Source of the DNA: Actinoplanes utahensis
GTDB lineage: Bacteria; Actinomycetota; Actinomycetes; Mycobacteriales; Micromonosporaceae
DNA length: 64,000 bases
Reading direction: 5' to 3'
Assembly (NCBI RefSeq): GCF_016862455.1
Contig: NZ_BOMZ01000084.1
Coordinates: forward strand, 1 to 64,000
Shown here: in pieces, positions 7,993 through 15,843 of the stretch
How positions within the stretch are numbered: the first letter of the stretch is position 1
How the letters are laid out: each line of letters opens with the position of its first letter
The notes under the pieces: model-generated
What the model was told of the DNA's origin: nothing
Seen by the model: only the letters and a program-made list of their open reading frames with translations
The model's database searches: none
Translations under genes and position numbers: made by a program

Positions 7993-9337
7993 GCCGGGCG
8001 CCGTTGGATCGGGGCGCCGGGATCATGTAGTCACGCTGCGCCTCGCCGGTGGGCGCCGGGCCCTGAAGGGTGGTGAAACCGCAGTTCATGATGGTGTGCT
8101 GGCGCACCAGCATGGACGTCGGCACCGGCGCGATCTCCCGCCAGGCGAAGCATTCGCGGATGATCTGCGCGTGCGCGCCCATGGTCAGCTCCCGGTCCGC
8201 GTCCAGGATCGCCCGCAGCATGCCGTGGTAGGTCAGGAAGTCCGCCGAGATGCTGCTGTAGGTGATGGCGAGGAGCCGGCCCAGGTAATCGCGGGCCATC
8301 AGCAGCGACTCCTTGAACGCCGACTCGTTGCCGGCGTACGCGGTGGCGAACTCGCCCTGGATCTGCCGCAGGTCGGCCTCGTTGCCGGGCAGGTGGGTGG
8401 ACCGGTTGCGCAGGTCCTCGGTGATCAGTTTCCGATCGACCAGATCCTGCTGGAACACCTCCACCATGGTGTCGAAGATCGCTCCGGTCAGCGGCAGCGA
8501 CCGCTCGTGCGGCTGGTCGCTGACGTCCGACATGCGCCGCGAGTTCAGCGCCACCCGGATCTCCCGGCTGTTCGACAGCTCACCCACCCGGTCCAGGCCG
8601 TTGACGGTGAGCAGGTTGCCCTTGGTGGAGTCGAGCAGCTGGTCGACGAGGGAGTGGAAGTGCAGCGACGCCACGATCGCGACCAGGTCACCGGCCGACT
8701 CGTGCATGCCGCCGTAGTCGACGCCCTCGTCGAACGGGCTGGCCGGCACCCCCACCTCGGCGAAGATGATGCTGTGGCCGAGCTCGTGGGCCAGCACGTC
8801 GAAGTTCTCACAGAACGGCCGGTCGTGATCGATCGTGCCGTTCTCCTTGCGCCCGAACCCGAATTCCAGGAATCCGTAACCGGACTGGGCGTTGTCCCAT
8901 TCGATCAACGGGATCAGTTCGAGGCGGGCGAAATCAGACTCGAAATGCCATTGGATGGTACGGCCGAAGTAGTCCTCCCAGATGTCGAGGACCCGGCGGA
9001 CGGTCGCGTACATCGTGGCCGCCTTGAATTCCCGGCTGTCCGGGTCGAGGTGATCGAAATGGCCGTTCTCGGCCGGCCGGACCGGTGGCCGCGCCGAACC
9101 GCGGAAGGGTGGGCGGAAGAAACTGTTGTAGGGCTGCTTGCCGATCGCGTCGACCACGAACATCCGGTCGTCGGCGGGTCCGGGCTGCATGGCAGCCGGT
9201 TCGACGGAGAGCACCACGACCTCGGGCTCCGCGAAGAGCGGCTCGTCGGTGCCTTCCTTGGTCAGGAAGCGGGGTTGCGGAAAGATCCGGAATTTGGTGC
9301 CGGACTCCGCGAGTCGACGATCCAGTTCCACTGACAT
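7976..9337 (-). CDS. Gluzincin-type zinc metalloprotease, no signal peptide
   Basis: 453 residues. VLAHELGHSIIF supplies HExxH (His184, Glu185, His188), and GGMHESAGD 25 residues later offers Glu213 as the third zinc ligand, the thermolysin-like (M4/M36, gluzincin) arrangement. The N-terminus is charged, with no signal peptide or membrane helix, so the protein should stay in the cytosol or leave by another route. This is unusual, since M4 enzymes are secreted with a propeptide. The rest is helical with no recognisable C-terminal domain. The start ATG at 9337 is followed by a long divergent intergenic region. Family assignment rests on the two motifs only; the substrate is unknown. Confidence 0.7.
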   Translation of the reverse strand: MSVELDRRLAESGTKFRIFPQPRFLTKEGTDEPLFAEPEVVVLSVEPAAMQPGPADDRMFVVDAIGKQPYNSFFRPPFRGSARPPVRPAENGHFDHLDPDSREFKAATMYATVRRVLDIWEDYFGRTIQWHFESDFARLELIPLIEWDNAQSGYGFLEFGFGRKENGTIDHDRPFCENFDVLAHELGHSIIFAEVGVPASPFDEGVDYGGMHESAGDLVAIVASLHFHSLVDQLLDSTKGNLLTVNGLDRVGELSNSREIRVALNSRRMSDVSDQPHERSLPLTGAIFDTMVEVFQQDLVDRKLITEDLRNRSTHLPGNEADLRQIQGEFATAYAGNESAFKESLLMARDYLGRLLAITYSSISADFLTYHGMLRAILDADRELTMGAHAQIIRECFAWREIAPVPTSMLVRQHTIMNCGFTTLQGPAPTGEAQRDYMIPAPRSNGARLTVRP

Positions 9338-9481
9338 GTGACCCTCCGGCCGCCGTTGGAATTGTCAGAACTCCAATGGATGCCTCATGAATGCCGAAGT
9401 CAACGCAGCTGTCCAAGAACCATCCGAAAGACACGGGACGGATATGATCGGCAGCCGTCGGCCGGATGATCGGTGGGCGCA

Positions 9482-9679
9482 GGACCCGGCGGGACGGGGC
9501 AGTGTTCTTCGCCCCGCCGGATCCTGCGCCGGCGACAACCGTACAAAAAGGTCGTCCCCTCCTGGGGGTGAAAGTACGGTCAGCTATCCGACGCGGTCAG
9601 GACGCCGATCTCGGCCGGGAACCAGCGCGATGCACTCGTTTGTCACTGATAGCCAACATGCCCGCCGTAGGTTCCCGGC
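9482..9679 (+). promoter_or_regulatory. Structured leader upstream of hydrolase gene
   Basis: The 368-bp gap 9338-9705 holds no gene but three nested or serial inverted repeats. First, CCGGCGGG/CCCGCCGG with flanking GGA/TCC (9482-9493 and 9513-9524). Second, ACCGTAC (9538-9544) with GTACGGT (9574-9580), enclosing CCCC-tcct-GGGG at 9556-9567. Third, GCCGGGAACC (9614-9623) with GGTTCCCGGC (9670-9679), perfect over 10 bp. The last lies 26 bp before the hydrolase start. They may be operators or a structured 5' RNA leader. No known riboswitch motif was recognised. Confidence 0.4.
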
Positions 9680-9705
9680 TGTCGGAACATCCACGGGAGG
9701 TAGTC

Positions 9706-10419
9706 ATGTCCAAGCCGGTCGTCGTCCTGGTGCACGGAGCGTTCGCCGAGTCCGCGAGCTGGAACGGTGTCGTATCGCTGCTGGCCGAGGCGGGTGTCAC
9801 CACGCTCGCGGTGGCCAACCCGCTGCGCAGCCTCTCCGGTGACGCCACCTACGTCCGGGACGTGGTCGCCTCGCTGAACGGCCCGGTCGTCCTGGTCGGG
9901 CACTCCTACGGCGGTCAGGTCATCACCCAGGCCGCCGCCGGGAACGACGCGGTGAAGGCGCTCGTCTACGTCGCCGCGTTCACCCCGGAGGCGGGCGAGA
10001 GCGCCCTGCAGCTGTCCGGCAGGTTCGAGGGCAGCACCCTCGGCGGAGCGGTCGTCCCGCGCACGCTCACCGGCGGCGGTGTCGAGCTGTCGATCGAGGC
10101 GGGTAAGTTCCCGCAGCAGTTCGCCGCCGATGTCGACCCGGCCACGGCCGCGCTGATGGCCGTCACCCAGCGCCCGGTCACCGAGGCCGCGCTGACCGAG
10201 GGCCTGGCCGACGGTGAGCCCGCGTGGCGTACCGTGCCGAGCTTCTTCGTCTGGGGCAGCGCCGACCGCAACATCCCGGCCGAGGCGATGGCGTTCATGG
10301 CCGAGCGGGCCGGCGGCCGCGTCCAGCGCGAGATCGAGGGCGCCGGTCACGCCCTGCCGGTCTCCCAGCCGGCCGCCGTCGCCGAGACGATCCTGGCCGC
10401 GGTCGCCGCCCTCGGCTGA
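9706..10419 (+). CDS. Alpha/beta hydrolase
   Basis: 237 residues of the cofactor-free alpha/beta hydrolase family. VLVHGAF forms the oxyanion region near residue 8, GHSYGG carries the nucleophilic serine, VWGSADRNIP carries the acidic residue and GAGHALPVSQP the histidine. The MSKPVVVLVHGAF start resembles small esterases annotated as arylesterase or salicylate esterase type. The ATG at 9706 has GGGAGG five bases upstream. An open frame extends further upstream but through structured intergenic DNA. A 13-bp-stem terminator follows. The substrate is unknown. Confidence 0.85.
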   Translation: MSKPVVVLVHGAFAESASWNGVVSLLAEAGVTTLAVANPLRSLSGDATYVRDVVASLNGPVVLVGHSYGGQVITQAAAGNDAVKALVYVAAFTPEAGESALQLSGRFEGSTLGGAVVPRTLTGGGVELSIEAGKFPQQFAADVDPATAALMAVTQRPVTEAALTEGLADGEPAWRTVPSFFVWGSADRNIPAEAMAFMAERAGGRVQREIEGAGHALPVSQPAAVAETILAAVAALG

Positions 10420-10430
10420 CCCGCGCCGGG

Positions 10431-10461
10431 GTGCCAGGGCGGGCGCTCCCCGCCCTGGCAC
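10431..10461 (+). terminator. Terminator after hydrolase gene
   Basis: A perfect 13-bp stem, GTGCCAGGGCGGG (10431-10443) with its complement at 10449-10461 and a 5-nt loop, lies 11 bp after the hydrolase stop and ends 15 bp before the next gene. Confidence 0.75.
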
Positions 10462-10476
10462 CGGCACAATGCCGCG

Positions 10477-10944
10477 ATGAGCTGGTCGATGTACGTGATG
10501 GCACTGAGCGACGGCATGCGGGAGTTCGCCGACGGAGTGTCCTTCACGCGCGGGCTCCCGGCGGGCCCGATCCCCGCGAATCCGCCGCCCACGGTCGCCG
10601 CGGTGCTCGCCGCGTTCCGCGCGGCCGGCTGTCACGGCACGGCCTGGTTCCGGTTGAGCGACGCCGATCCGGCCGCCCACCTGCCGGAATGCCCGAATCC
10701 CAGCGCCTGCGACGGCCTCGACCTGGGCGAGATCAACATCCACGCCGGTCAGGTCATCGACCTCGGCACGCCGGTGGATCACCTGGCGTTCCGGAAACCG
10801 CACCCCGCTGCCGTCCTCGCGGCGGCCTGCGCCCTGGCCGGGACCTGCGGACCGCGACTGGTCTTCGACGACTCGTGCGAGGACTTCTTCGCCGTCCACC
10901 CCGGCGAGACCGCCGCCGCCTTGCGTGCCGACTGGCCGTGGTGA
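10477..10944 (+). CDS. Conserved-looking hypothetical protein
   Basis: 155 residues, soluble, with no recognised domain. Features are several cysteines (CHG, ECPNPSACDG, GTCGPR, SCEDFF), a GEINIHAG strand and a C-terminal RADWPW. Codon use is typical of the window, so the gene is probably real. It stands alone behind a terminator and is convergent with the TetR gene, whose stop lies 4 bp away. Confidence 0.65.
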   Translation: MSWSMYVMALSDGMREFADGVSFTRGLPAGPIPANPPPTVAAVLAAFRAAGCHGTAWFRLSDADPAAHLPECPNPSACDGLDLGEINIHAGQVIDLGTPVDHLAFRKPHPAAVLAAACALAGTCGPRLVFDDSCEDFFAVHPGETAAALRADWPW

Positions 10945-10948
10945 TCCG

Positions 10949-11539
10949 TCAGACGCCGAGGACCCGCAGGAAGGCGCCGGTCAGATGCTCGGCGGCGTCC
11001 TCGACGGTCCAGCCGAGGGTGCCGGTCAGGTCGACCACCACCCGCTCGTCGAAGATCGTCAGCCACATCAGGACCGCGAACCGCACGTCCTGCGCCGGCG
11101 CCGCGCCGTCGCGGATCGCCGCCTCGACGAGCCGGTCCAGCCGCTGATAGAGGCCACCGACGAACGGATCACCCCGCCGCGCCAGCACGCCCCGCGGCGA
11201 CCGGATGTGCACGGCCGCGGCGCCCCAGCGGGACGCCCGCGCCACCCATTCCCGGCACACCGCCTGGATGTCGGCGATCGGATCGGCCCCGGCCGGGAGC
11301 CGGTCGAAGGCCTCCATCAGCTCGCCGGTCAGCTCACCGAAGAACGCGTCGACGGCACTCGCCGTGTCGGAGAAGTTCCGGTAGGCGGTCGCCGTGGAGA
11401 TCCCGGCCAGCTCCGCCGCCTCCGCCAGCGAGAATCCGGGCCCGCGCTCGGCCAGCAACTCCCCCACCGCGGCCAGCAGAGCCGCCCGCCGCAGCCGCGC
11501 GTCCCCGCGCCGCTGCCGTTCTCCCGCACCCGCCGCCAT
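10949..11539 (-). CDS. TetR-family regulator
   Basis: 196 residues. The N-terminal helix-turn-helix (about residues 15-60) reads LLAERGPGFSLAEAAELAGISTATAYRNF, abbreviated here to its core FSLAEAAELAGIS and ATAYRNF. The C-terminal helical domain carries a WxxRASRWG segment of one TetR subgroup. The ATG at 11539 was chosen because the HTH begins about 15 residues later; a longer frame to 11611 exists but overlaps a P450 remnant. No obvious target gene adjoins, apart from that decayed P450, which may once have been its target. Confidence 0.85.
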   Translation of the reverse strand: MAAGAGERQRRGDARLRRAALLAAVGELLAERGPGFSLAEAAELAGISTATAYRNFSDTASAVDAFFGELTGELMEAFDRLPAGADPIADIQAVCREWVARASRWGAAAVHIRSPRGVLARRGDPFVGGLYQRLDRLVEAAIRDGAAPAQDVRFAVLMWLTIFDERVVVDLTGTLGWTVEDAAEHLTGAFLRVLGV

Positions 11540-11563
11540 CCTCCGGATCTTAGGGACCGGCGT

Positions 11564-11739
11564 CAGCGGCGGACGTCGAGTGGCAGCTTGTCGACGCTCA
11601 CCGTCATCCACGGGTTGCGGTGCTCGATCGGTGCGTCGGTGGCGGCGATGTCCCGGTAGCGGTCGAGCAGGAAACGCAGCGCCACCCTGGCCTGGAGCGA
11701 CCCCGGAGCACCGATGAGTTGCGGGCCGTCGGCCGGTCT
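11564..11739 (-). pseudogene. Decayed C-terminus of a cytochrome P450
   Basis: The minus-strand frame ending at 11564-11566 reads DGPQLIGAPGSLQARVALRF, then LLDRYRDIA, and ends with KLPLDVRR. This is the heme-loop-to-C-terminus segment of an actinobacterial P450, which normally reads GPHxCIGAPLARLxARVALR. Here the cysteine heme ligand is gone and the LAR step has shrunk to GS. No upstream P450 sequence or start codon is present, so this is a dead fragment of about 55 codons. It lies between the TetR gene start and the VOC gene. Confidence 0.65.
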
Positions 11740-11771
11740 ACCGGAGAAGCAGACCGACGGAAAGGATCACC

Positions 11772-12158
11772 ATGCCCACCGTTCAAGCAATCGTCAGCAC
11801 CCCGCACATCGACCGCCAGATCGCCTTCTATCAGGAGCTCCTCGGTGCCGTGGAGACGAATCGGCACCCCGCCGAGGGGCCGGTCTTCTTCGTCAGCCTG
11901 CGGCTGGGCGACTCCGAGTTCGGCATCGTCGGCAACGCCGACACCGACGTGTCCCGCCCCTCGCGGACACTGCTGAGCATCGAGGTCGACGACGTCGACG
12001 CGCTGCTGCCGCGGGTGGAGGCGGCGGGCGGGCGGCTGCTCGGCCCGCCGAACGACATGCCGTGGGGTCAGCGGGTCGCCCACGTCCACGACCCGGACGG
12101 CAACATGGTCAACCTGACATGTCCCGTCCCGGCGCGTGAACCGGCCGCTCAGCAGTAG
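11772..12158 (+). CDS. VOC-family (glyoxalase/bleomycin-resistance fold) protein
   Basis: 128 residues, one VOC domain pair: an N-terminal IVSTPHIDRQIAFYQELLG, central SLRLGDSEFGIVGN, then LLSIEVDDVDALLPRVEAAGG and terminal HVHDPDGNMVNL. This is the length of single-domain dioxygenase, glyoxalase or drug-binding VOC proteins; metal ligands cannot be assigned securely. The ATG at 11772 follows GGAAAGG. The last 10 bp overlap the 3' end of the opposite-strand gene. A second, broken VOC end lies 500 bp further on. Confidence 0.8.
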   Translation: MPTVQAIVSTPHIDRQIAFYQELLGAVETNRHPAEGPVFFVSLRLGDSEFGIVGNADTDVSRPSRTLLSIEVDDVDALLPRVEAAGGRLLGPPNDMPWGQRVAHVHDPDGNMVNLTCPVPAREPAAQQ

Positions 12159-12661
12159 CCGGAGGGGCACTCCCCGCTGGCGAGCAGCTGGTACTGCCGG
12201 CAGGTGGGGCAGATCGCCGGCTCGGGACGGACCGCGGGCTTGGGCTTCGCCGGGGCCGCGGCCTTGCGGGCCGACGGCGCCTTGGTGGCCGTGCTCCGTG
12301 CGGCGGCGGGCGGCTTCGGCGCGGCCTGCGTCTCGACCGCTTTGACGGCGGCGTCGAGCAGGGCGTCGTAGTTGACGTCGATCCAGTCGGCGTCGAGGGA
12401 GACCAGGCTGGCCGGGTCGTCGGGGTCCTTCAGGTAGGAGCCCTCGACCGACTCCAGGAAGGCGGCTGCGCTCTCCCGGTCGATGGCGACGTCGACGCCG
12501 CCGGGGTGGATGTGGACCGCGATCCGGTTGGCGCCCTTCGGCCGGACCTGCAACGTCCGCCCGAAGGGCTTGACGTCGACGTTCGTCCGGCCGCGTAGTT
12601 CCAGCAGCAACCGGGCGACTGCCGGGGCAGCCCCGATGGGATCAGGTTCGTAGGTGTCCAT
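12149..12661 (-). CDS. Hypothetical protein with C-terminal Cys4 motif
   Basis: 170 residues. The N-terminal half (MDTYEPDPIGAAPAVARLLLE; about residues 1-105) looks like a small alpha/beta domain with GANRIAVHIHPGGVDVAI. An Ala/Lys/Pro linker follows, and the C-terminus ICPTCRQYQLLASGECPSGYC ends with four cysteines that could bind zinc (CxxC-x11-C-x4-C). The start ATG at 12661 overlaps by one base (TGATG) the stop of a decayed VOC frame and follows GGAGG, so it was probably once the second gene of a coupled pair. No family recognised. Confidence 0.65.
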   Translation of the reverse strand: MDTYEPDPIGAAPAVARLLLELRGRTNVDVKPFGRTLQVRPKGANRIAVHIHPGGVDVAIDRESAAAFLESVEGSYLKDPDDPASLVSLDADWIDVNYDALLDAAVKAVETQAAPKPPAAARSTATKAPSARKAAAPAKPKPAVRPEPAICPTCRQYQLLASGECPSGYC

Positions 12662-12744
12662 CAAACCTCCGCTCCAACGGCGAACAGGGATACTCCGCAC
12701 GGATCGGCGATCACGCCGATCGTGTGGACGCCGTGCGTCGAGCA
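12661..12744 (-). pseudogene. C-terminal remnant of a VOC-family gene
   Basis: The minus-strand frame that stops at 12661-12663 encodes STHGVHTIGVIADPCGVSLF followed by AVGAEV. The IGVIADPxGxxFxVG pattern is a typical last strand of VOC/glyoxalase proteins. The frame is closed by a TGA at 12808-12810 and the upstream part does not look like VOC sequence, so the gene is truncated. Its stop still overlaps the start of the next gene in TGATG fashion, a relic of translational coupling. Confidence 0.5.
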
Positions 12745-13090
12745 AGGCACCCGACGACGATACCGTTCGCGGAGGCGGCACCGGACATCACCGCCGCCTC
12801 CCGGTGTTCAACGACCCGGCGGAACGGTCGGCACGACCGTGGCGGGGTGACCGGGACCCCGCCACACCCCGGTGGCCGCGTTCCGGCCGCGGCCGTCGCC
12901 CACCTCGCGTGGACTGCCACGGGACGGGTTCACGGTGGGCGGGTGCGGCGCACGGCGTACAAGAAAAAGGTTGTGAAGGGCAGTCTTTGTGATCGATGCC
13001 GCGGTTTCCCGCGGCGTAACGAAGCCGAAAAAGATCTCCCGCAGACTGAGAAGTGAGAAAACATTCTCAGTTACTTCGGGAGGCAGGTTC
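12745..13090. other. Gene-free gap with two hairpins
   Basis: No gene is supported here. A perfect 10-bp stem (GTGGCGGGGT at 12839-12848, complement at 12856-12865) lies mid-gap. Another, GCCGCGG (12998-13004) with CCGCGGC (13009-13015), has a TTTC loop, and an A/T-richer stretch leads to the ketopantoate reductase start. The second hairpin could belong to that gene's leader. Confidence 0.45.
13045..13071. promoter_or_regulatory. Operator-like dyad before ketopantoate reductase gene
   Basis: ACTGAGAA (13045-13052) and TTCTCAGT (13064-13071) form a perfect 8-bp inverted repeat with an 11-bp spacer. It ends 19 bp before the ATG at 13091 and just before the ribosome-binding site. The cognate regulator is not evident. 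Confidence 0.4.
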
Positions 13091-14068
13091 ATGTCCACAA
13101 GACGGACCCGCGTCGCGGTGATCGGGGCCGGCGCGGTCGGTACGGTGGTCGCCGCGGCTGCGGTGGATGCCGGGCACGACGTGGTGGTCTGCGCGCGGCG
13201 GCGGTTGGAACGGCTGGTCGTCGAGCGGGCCGACAGCGTGCGCGAGCTGGACGTCCCGGTGCTGGTCGACCCGACCGAGGCGACCGAGGTCGACTGGGTG
13301 CTGCTGGCCACCAAGGCGCAGGACGCGGGTGGCGCGGCGGCCTGGTTCGGGCCGCTGATCGGGCCGAACACGACGGTCGTGGTGCTGCAGAACGGTGTGG
13401 ATCACGCCGAGCGGATCGGGCCGCTGGTGCCGCACGGGACGCGGGTGCTGCCCGCGCTGGTGTACGTGGCGGCGGAGTCGCTGGCCCCGGGGCACACGCT
13501 GCACCGGATGGGCGCGCGGATCACGGTGCCGGGCGCGCCGGGGACGGCCCCGGACGGCGCGCGGGCGACGTTCGACTCGCCGGTCCCGGGCTCCGCGGTG
13601 CGGGCGAACGCGACCGCGACGGATCCGGCGGAGCGGTTCGCCGCGCTGCTCGACGGGTCGTGGCTGCACGTCGAGCGGGTCGCCGACTTCCCGACGGCGG
13701 CGTGGCGCAAGCTGCTGACCAACGTCGGCGCGAACCCGGTGACGTCGCTGACCATGAAGCGGATGTCCGTCATTCAGCACGATCCGGCGGTCCGGGAGCT
13801 GACGAAGGCGCTGCTGGACGAGGCGATCGCGGTCGGCAAGGCGGCCGGAGCGCGCCTCACCGAGGCCGATGTCGATCACACGCTGGAGATCTACGACGGG
13901 TTCGCCGGGGACGACGGGACCTCGATGCTCTACGACCGGCTCGCCGGGCGGGCCACCGAGCACGAGCTGATCACCGGCGCGGTGGTGCGCCTCGGCGAGC
14001 GGCACGGTGTGCCGGTGCCGCTCAACCGGGCGATCCTCGCGCTGATGCACGGCGTCAACCACAAGTGA
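13091..14068 (+). CDS. Ketopantoate reductase family protein
   Basis: 325 residues. The Rossmann start VAVIGAGAVG binds NADPH. ATKAQD and LQNGVDH hold the family's conserved Lys and Asn. WRKLLTNVGANPVTSLT carries the catalytic lysine, and TSMLYDRLAGRATEHELITG carries the conserved Ser/Asp/Glu set of 2-dehydropantoate 2-reductases. The reaction would be NADPH reduction of ketopantoate to pantoate for coenzyme A synthesis. Actinomycetes carry many paralogues, so a related 2-oxo acid substrate is possible. GGGAGG lies 7 bases before the ATG at 13091, immediately downstream of the dyad. It is convergent with the sigma-factor operon. Confidence 0.8.
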   Translation: MSTRRTRVAVIGAGAVGTVVAAAAVDAGHDVVVCARRRLERLVVERADSVRELDVPVLVDPTEATEVDWVLLATKAQDAGGAAAWFGPLIGPNTTVVVLQNGVDHAERIGPLVPHGTRVLPALVYVAAESLAPGHTLHRMGARITVPGAPGTAPDGARATFDSPVPGSAVRANATATDPAERFAALLDGSWLHVERVADFPTAAWRKLLTNVGANPVTSLTMKRMSVIQHDPAVRELTKALLDEAIAVGKAAGARLTEADVDHTLEIYDGFAGDDGTSMLYDRLAGRATEHELITGAVVRLGERHGVPVPLNRAILALMHGVNHK

Positions 14069-14092
14069 TCCGCCCGGCGCCGCCGGCCCGCG

Positions 14093-15301
14093 TCACCGCA
14101 CCCGCACGGAGAGGGTCGCGGGGATCGGGCCGGCGGTGACCAGGGCGACCTCGCCGGTGTCCAGGTTCCAGCTGATCAGGCCTTCCAGGTCGGTCTGGGC
14201 GAGGACGGTCCGCTCGTCGATCCAGTCGAGGACGGCACAGCAGCCCTTGCGGCGGGTGCCGAGGTCGCCGAGGTCGAGGATCCGGTCGACGGAGCCGTCC
14301 CGGGTGTCCACCACGGCCATCATCTCGACGCCCTCCATGGACCCGCCGTTCGGGCCGTTCAGCGGCTTGTTGCCCCAGCCGAACGCCGCGACCCGGCCGT
14401 TCCCGTCGTACGCCCCCGCGCCGTACCACTCGTTGATGCGGAAACCCCCCGGCAGATCGCTCTCGGTGAGCCCCGCCTGCCGGACCGGTCGCGCCGACCC
14501 TGCCTGCCAGACGCGCACGATACGATCACTGCCCAGTTCGGGCAGCTCACCGGCGGCGGTGTCGGTGCCCAGGCCGCTCCAGGCCGAGATCCCGGCCGAT
14601 TCCGCCGTGACGGTCGCGGCTCGCCAGTCGACCCGGACCACCCCCGGCCCACCCGCGCCGACCAGCACGATGTCGTCGCCCCACCACATGACCTGCTCGT
14701 TCAGTCCAGGAACGGGGATCCGGAACGCCTTCCCCGTGGTCAGGTCGATCACCACGAGAGCCTGCGGCTGGGGAACGGCGACGCGACGCCGGTCCGGGGA
14801 GAGGGAGGACTCGCGCAGCGGGTCCGCCTGGTTTCCACCCCCGTCATGGGTACGCACCAGAGCGCCCACGTCGACCCGGACCCACCGTCCCGTCGTGTCG
14901 AGCACGTGCAGCGGCCGCATCTCCCCCTCGTGATTGTTCTCCTGCGCGACCGCTACCGCCTCGGTCACCGGATTCGCCGAGAGCGCCGGCGCGTCGTCCG
15001 GGATGTTCCACGTTCCCGGCAGTCCGGCGACGGGCTGCCGGTGGAGCAGACCGGGGATGCGCGCGACGGGGCCGGCGGAGATCGACGGGGCGACGACCGG
15101 GATGGTCCGCTCGGGTCGCTGCTGGAGGATCACCACGGGCGTGGCGGCTGCCACCAGCACGGCGACGCCGGCCGCGACGATCCGCCGGCGGCGGCGCACC
15201 CGGCCCGCCTCCGCCCAGGCCGTGGCGGCGAACTGCGGCGGGGTGAGATCCGCCGAGGTCTGCTCGAGGAGTTCCGTGAGCCGGTTGGTTCCCATCGTCA
15301 T
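14093..15301 (-). CDS. Membrane-anchored beta-propeller-like partner of SigE-type sigma factor
   Basis: 402 residues: a cytoplasmic N-terminus of about 40, an arginine cluster then one membrane helix (around 42-60, IVAAGVAVLVAAATPVVIL), and a long extracytoplasmic part of WD-like strands (VVIDLTTGKAFRIPVPG, MMAVVDTRDGSVDRILDLG). Its ATG overlaps the sigma-factor stop (ATGA), so the two are translationally coupled. That position is usual for anti-sigma or sensor partners of SigE-family factors, but no zinc anti-sigma HxxxCxxC motif is visible. Confidence 0.75.
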   Translation of the reverse strand: MTMGTNRLTELLEQTSADLTPPQFAATAWAEAGRVRRRRRIVAAGVAVLVAAATPVVILQQRPERTIPVVAPSISAGPVARIPGLLHRQPVAGLPGTWNIPDDAPALSANPVTEAVAVAQENNHEGEMRPLHVLDTTGRWVRVDVGALVRTHDGGGNQADPLRESSLSPDRRRVAVPQPQALVVIDLTTGKAFRIPVPGLNEQVMWWGDDIVLVGAGGPGVVRVDWRAATVTAESAGISAWSGLGTDTAAGELPELGSDRIVRVWQAGSARPVRQAGLTESDLPGGFRINEWYGAGAYDGNGRVAAFGWGNKPLNGPNGGSMEGVEMMAVVDTRDGSVDRILDLGDLGTRRKGCCAVLDWIDERTVLAQTDLEGLISWNLDTGEVALVTAGPIPATLSVRVR

Positions 15302-15783
15302 CCCTTCCCCACCATCTCGCCGAGTTCCGGCGCCAGTTCCCGCAGTTTCCGCAGGCCCGCGCTGGCCTGGCTCTTCACCGTCCCGACCGTGACCCCGAGG
15401 ATCTCCGCGGTCCGAGCCTCGGTGAGGTCGTCGAAGTAGCGCAGCACCAGCACCGCCCGCTGCCGCGGTGGCAGCCGCCGCAGCGCCGCCTCGAACATCA
15501 GGCGGCCCGGCACGTCGTCGGCCCGTTCCGGGCGTTCCGGCGGGGCGTCGCGCAGGTCCTCCCGGCGGAACCGGCGCCACCAGGAGATCGCGTCCCGGTA
15601 CACGACCGTGCGCAGGAACGCCTCGGGGTCGCCCTCGCGGACCCGGTCCCAACGGAGGGCGAGCTTGACCAGCGCGCCCTGTAACAGATCCTCGGCGAGA
15701 TGATGGTCGCCGCAGACCAGGTACGCCGAGCGCAGCAGCCGATGCTGGCGGGCCTCGACGAAGGCGGCGAACTCGATATCCAC
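15298..15783 (-). CDS. SigE-family ECF-type sigma factor
   Basis: 161 residues, typical for the actinobacterial SigE-like group. Region 2 reads [23 protein letters not shown] and WWRRFRRED. Region 4 reads [41 protein letters not shown], abbreviated here to its core [18 protein letters not shown] and [10 protein letters not shown]. The GTG at 15783 has GGAG four bases upstream; a longer upstream frame is antisense to mannonate dehydratase and is ignored. The stop overlaps the start of the membrane partner. It is divergent from the ManD gene with only 60 bp between. Confidence 0.85.
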   Translation of the reverse strand: MDIEFAAFVEARQHRLLRSAYLVCGDHHLAEDLLQGALVKLALRWDRVREGDPEAFLRTVVYRDAISWWRRFRREDLRDAPPERPERADDVPGRLMFEAALRRLPPRQRAVLVLRYFDDLTEARTAEILGVTVGTVKSQASAGLRKLRELAPELGEMVGKG

Positions 15784-15843
15784 ATCACTCCAACGCGCGG
15801 CCACCCCTGGATGGTTGGGCGGCGCCCCGACAAAGATGTCAGG

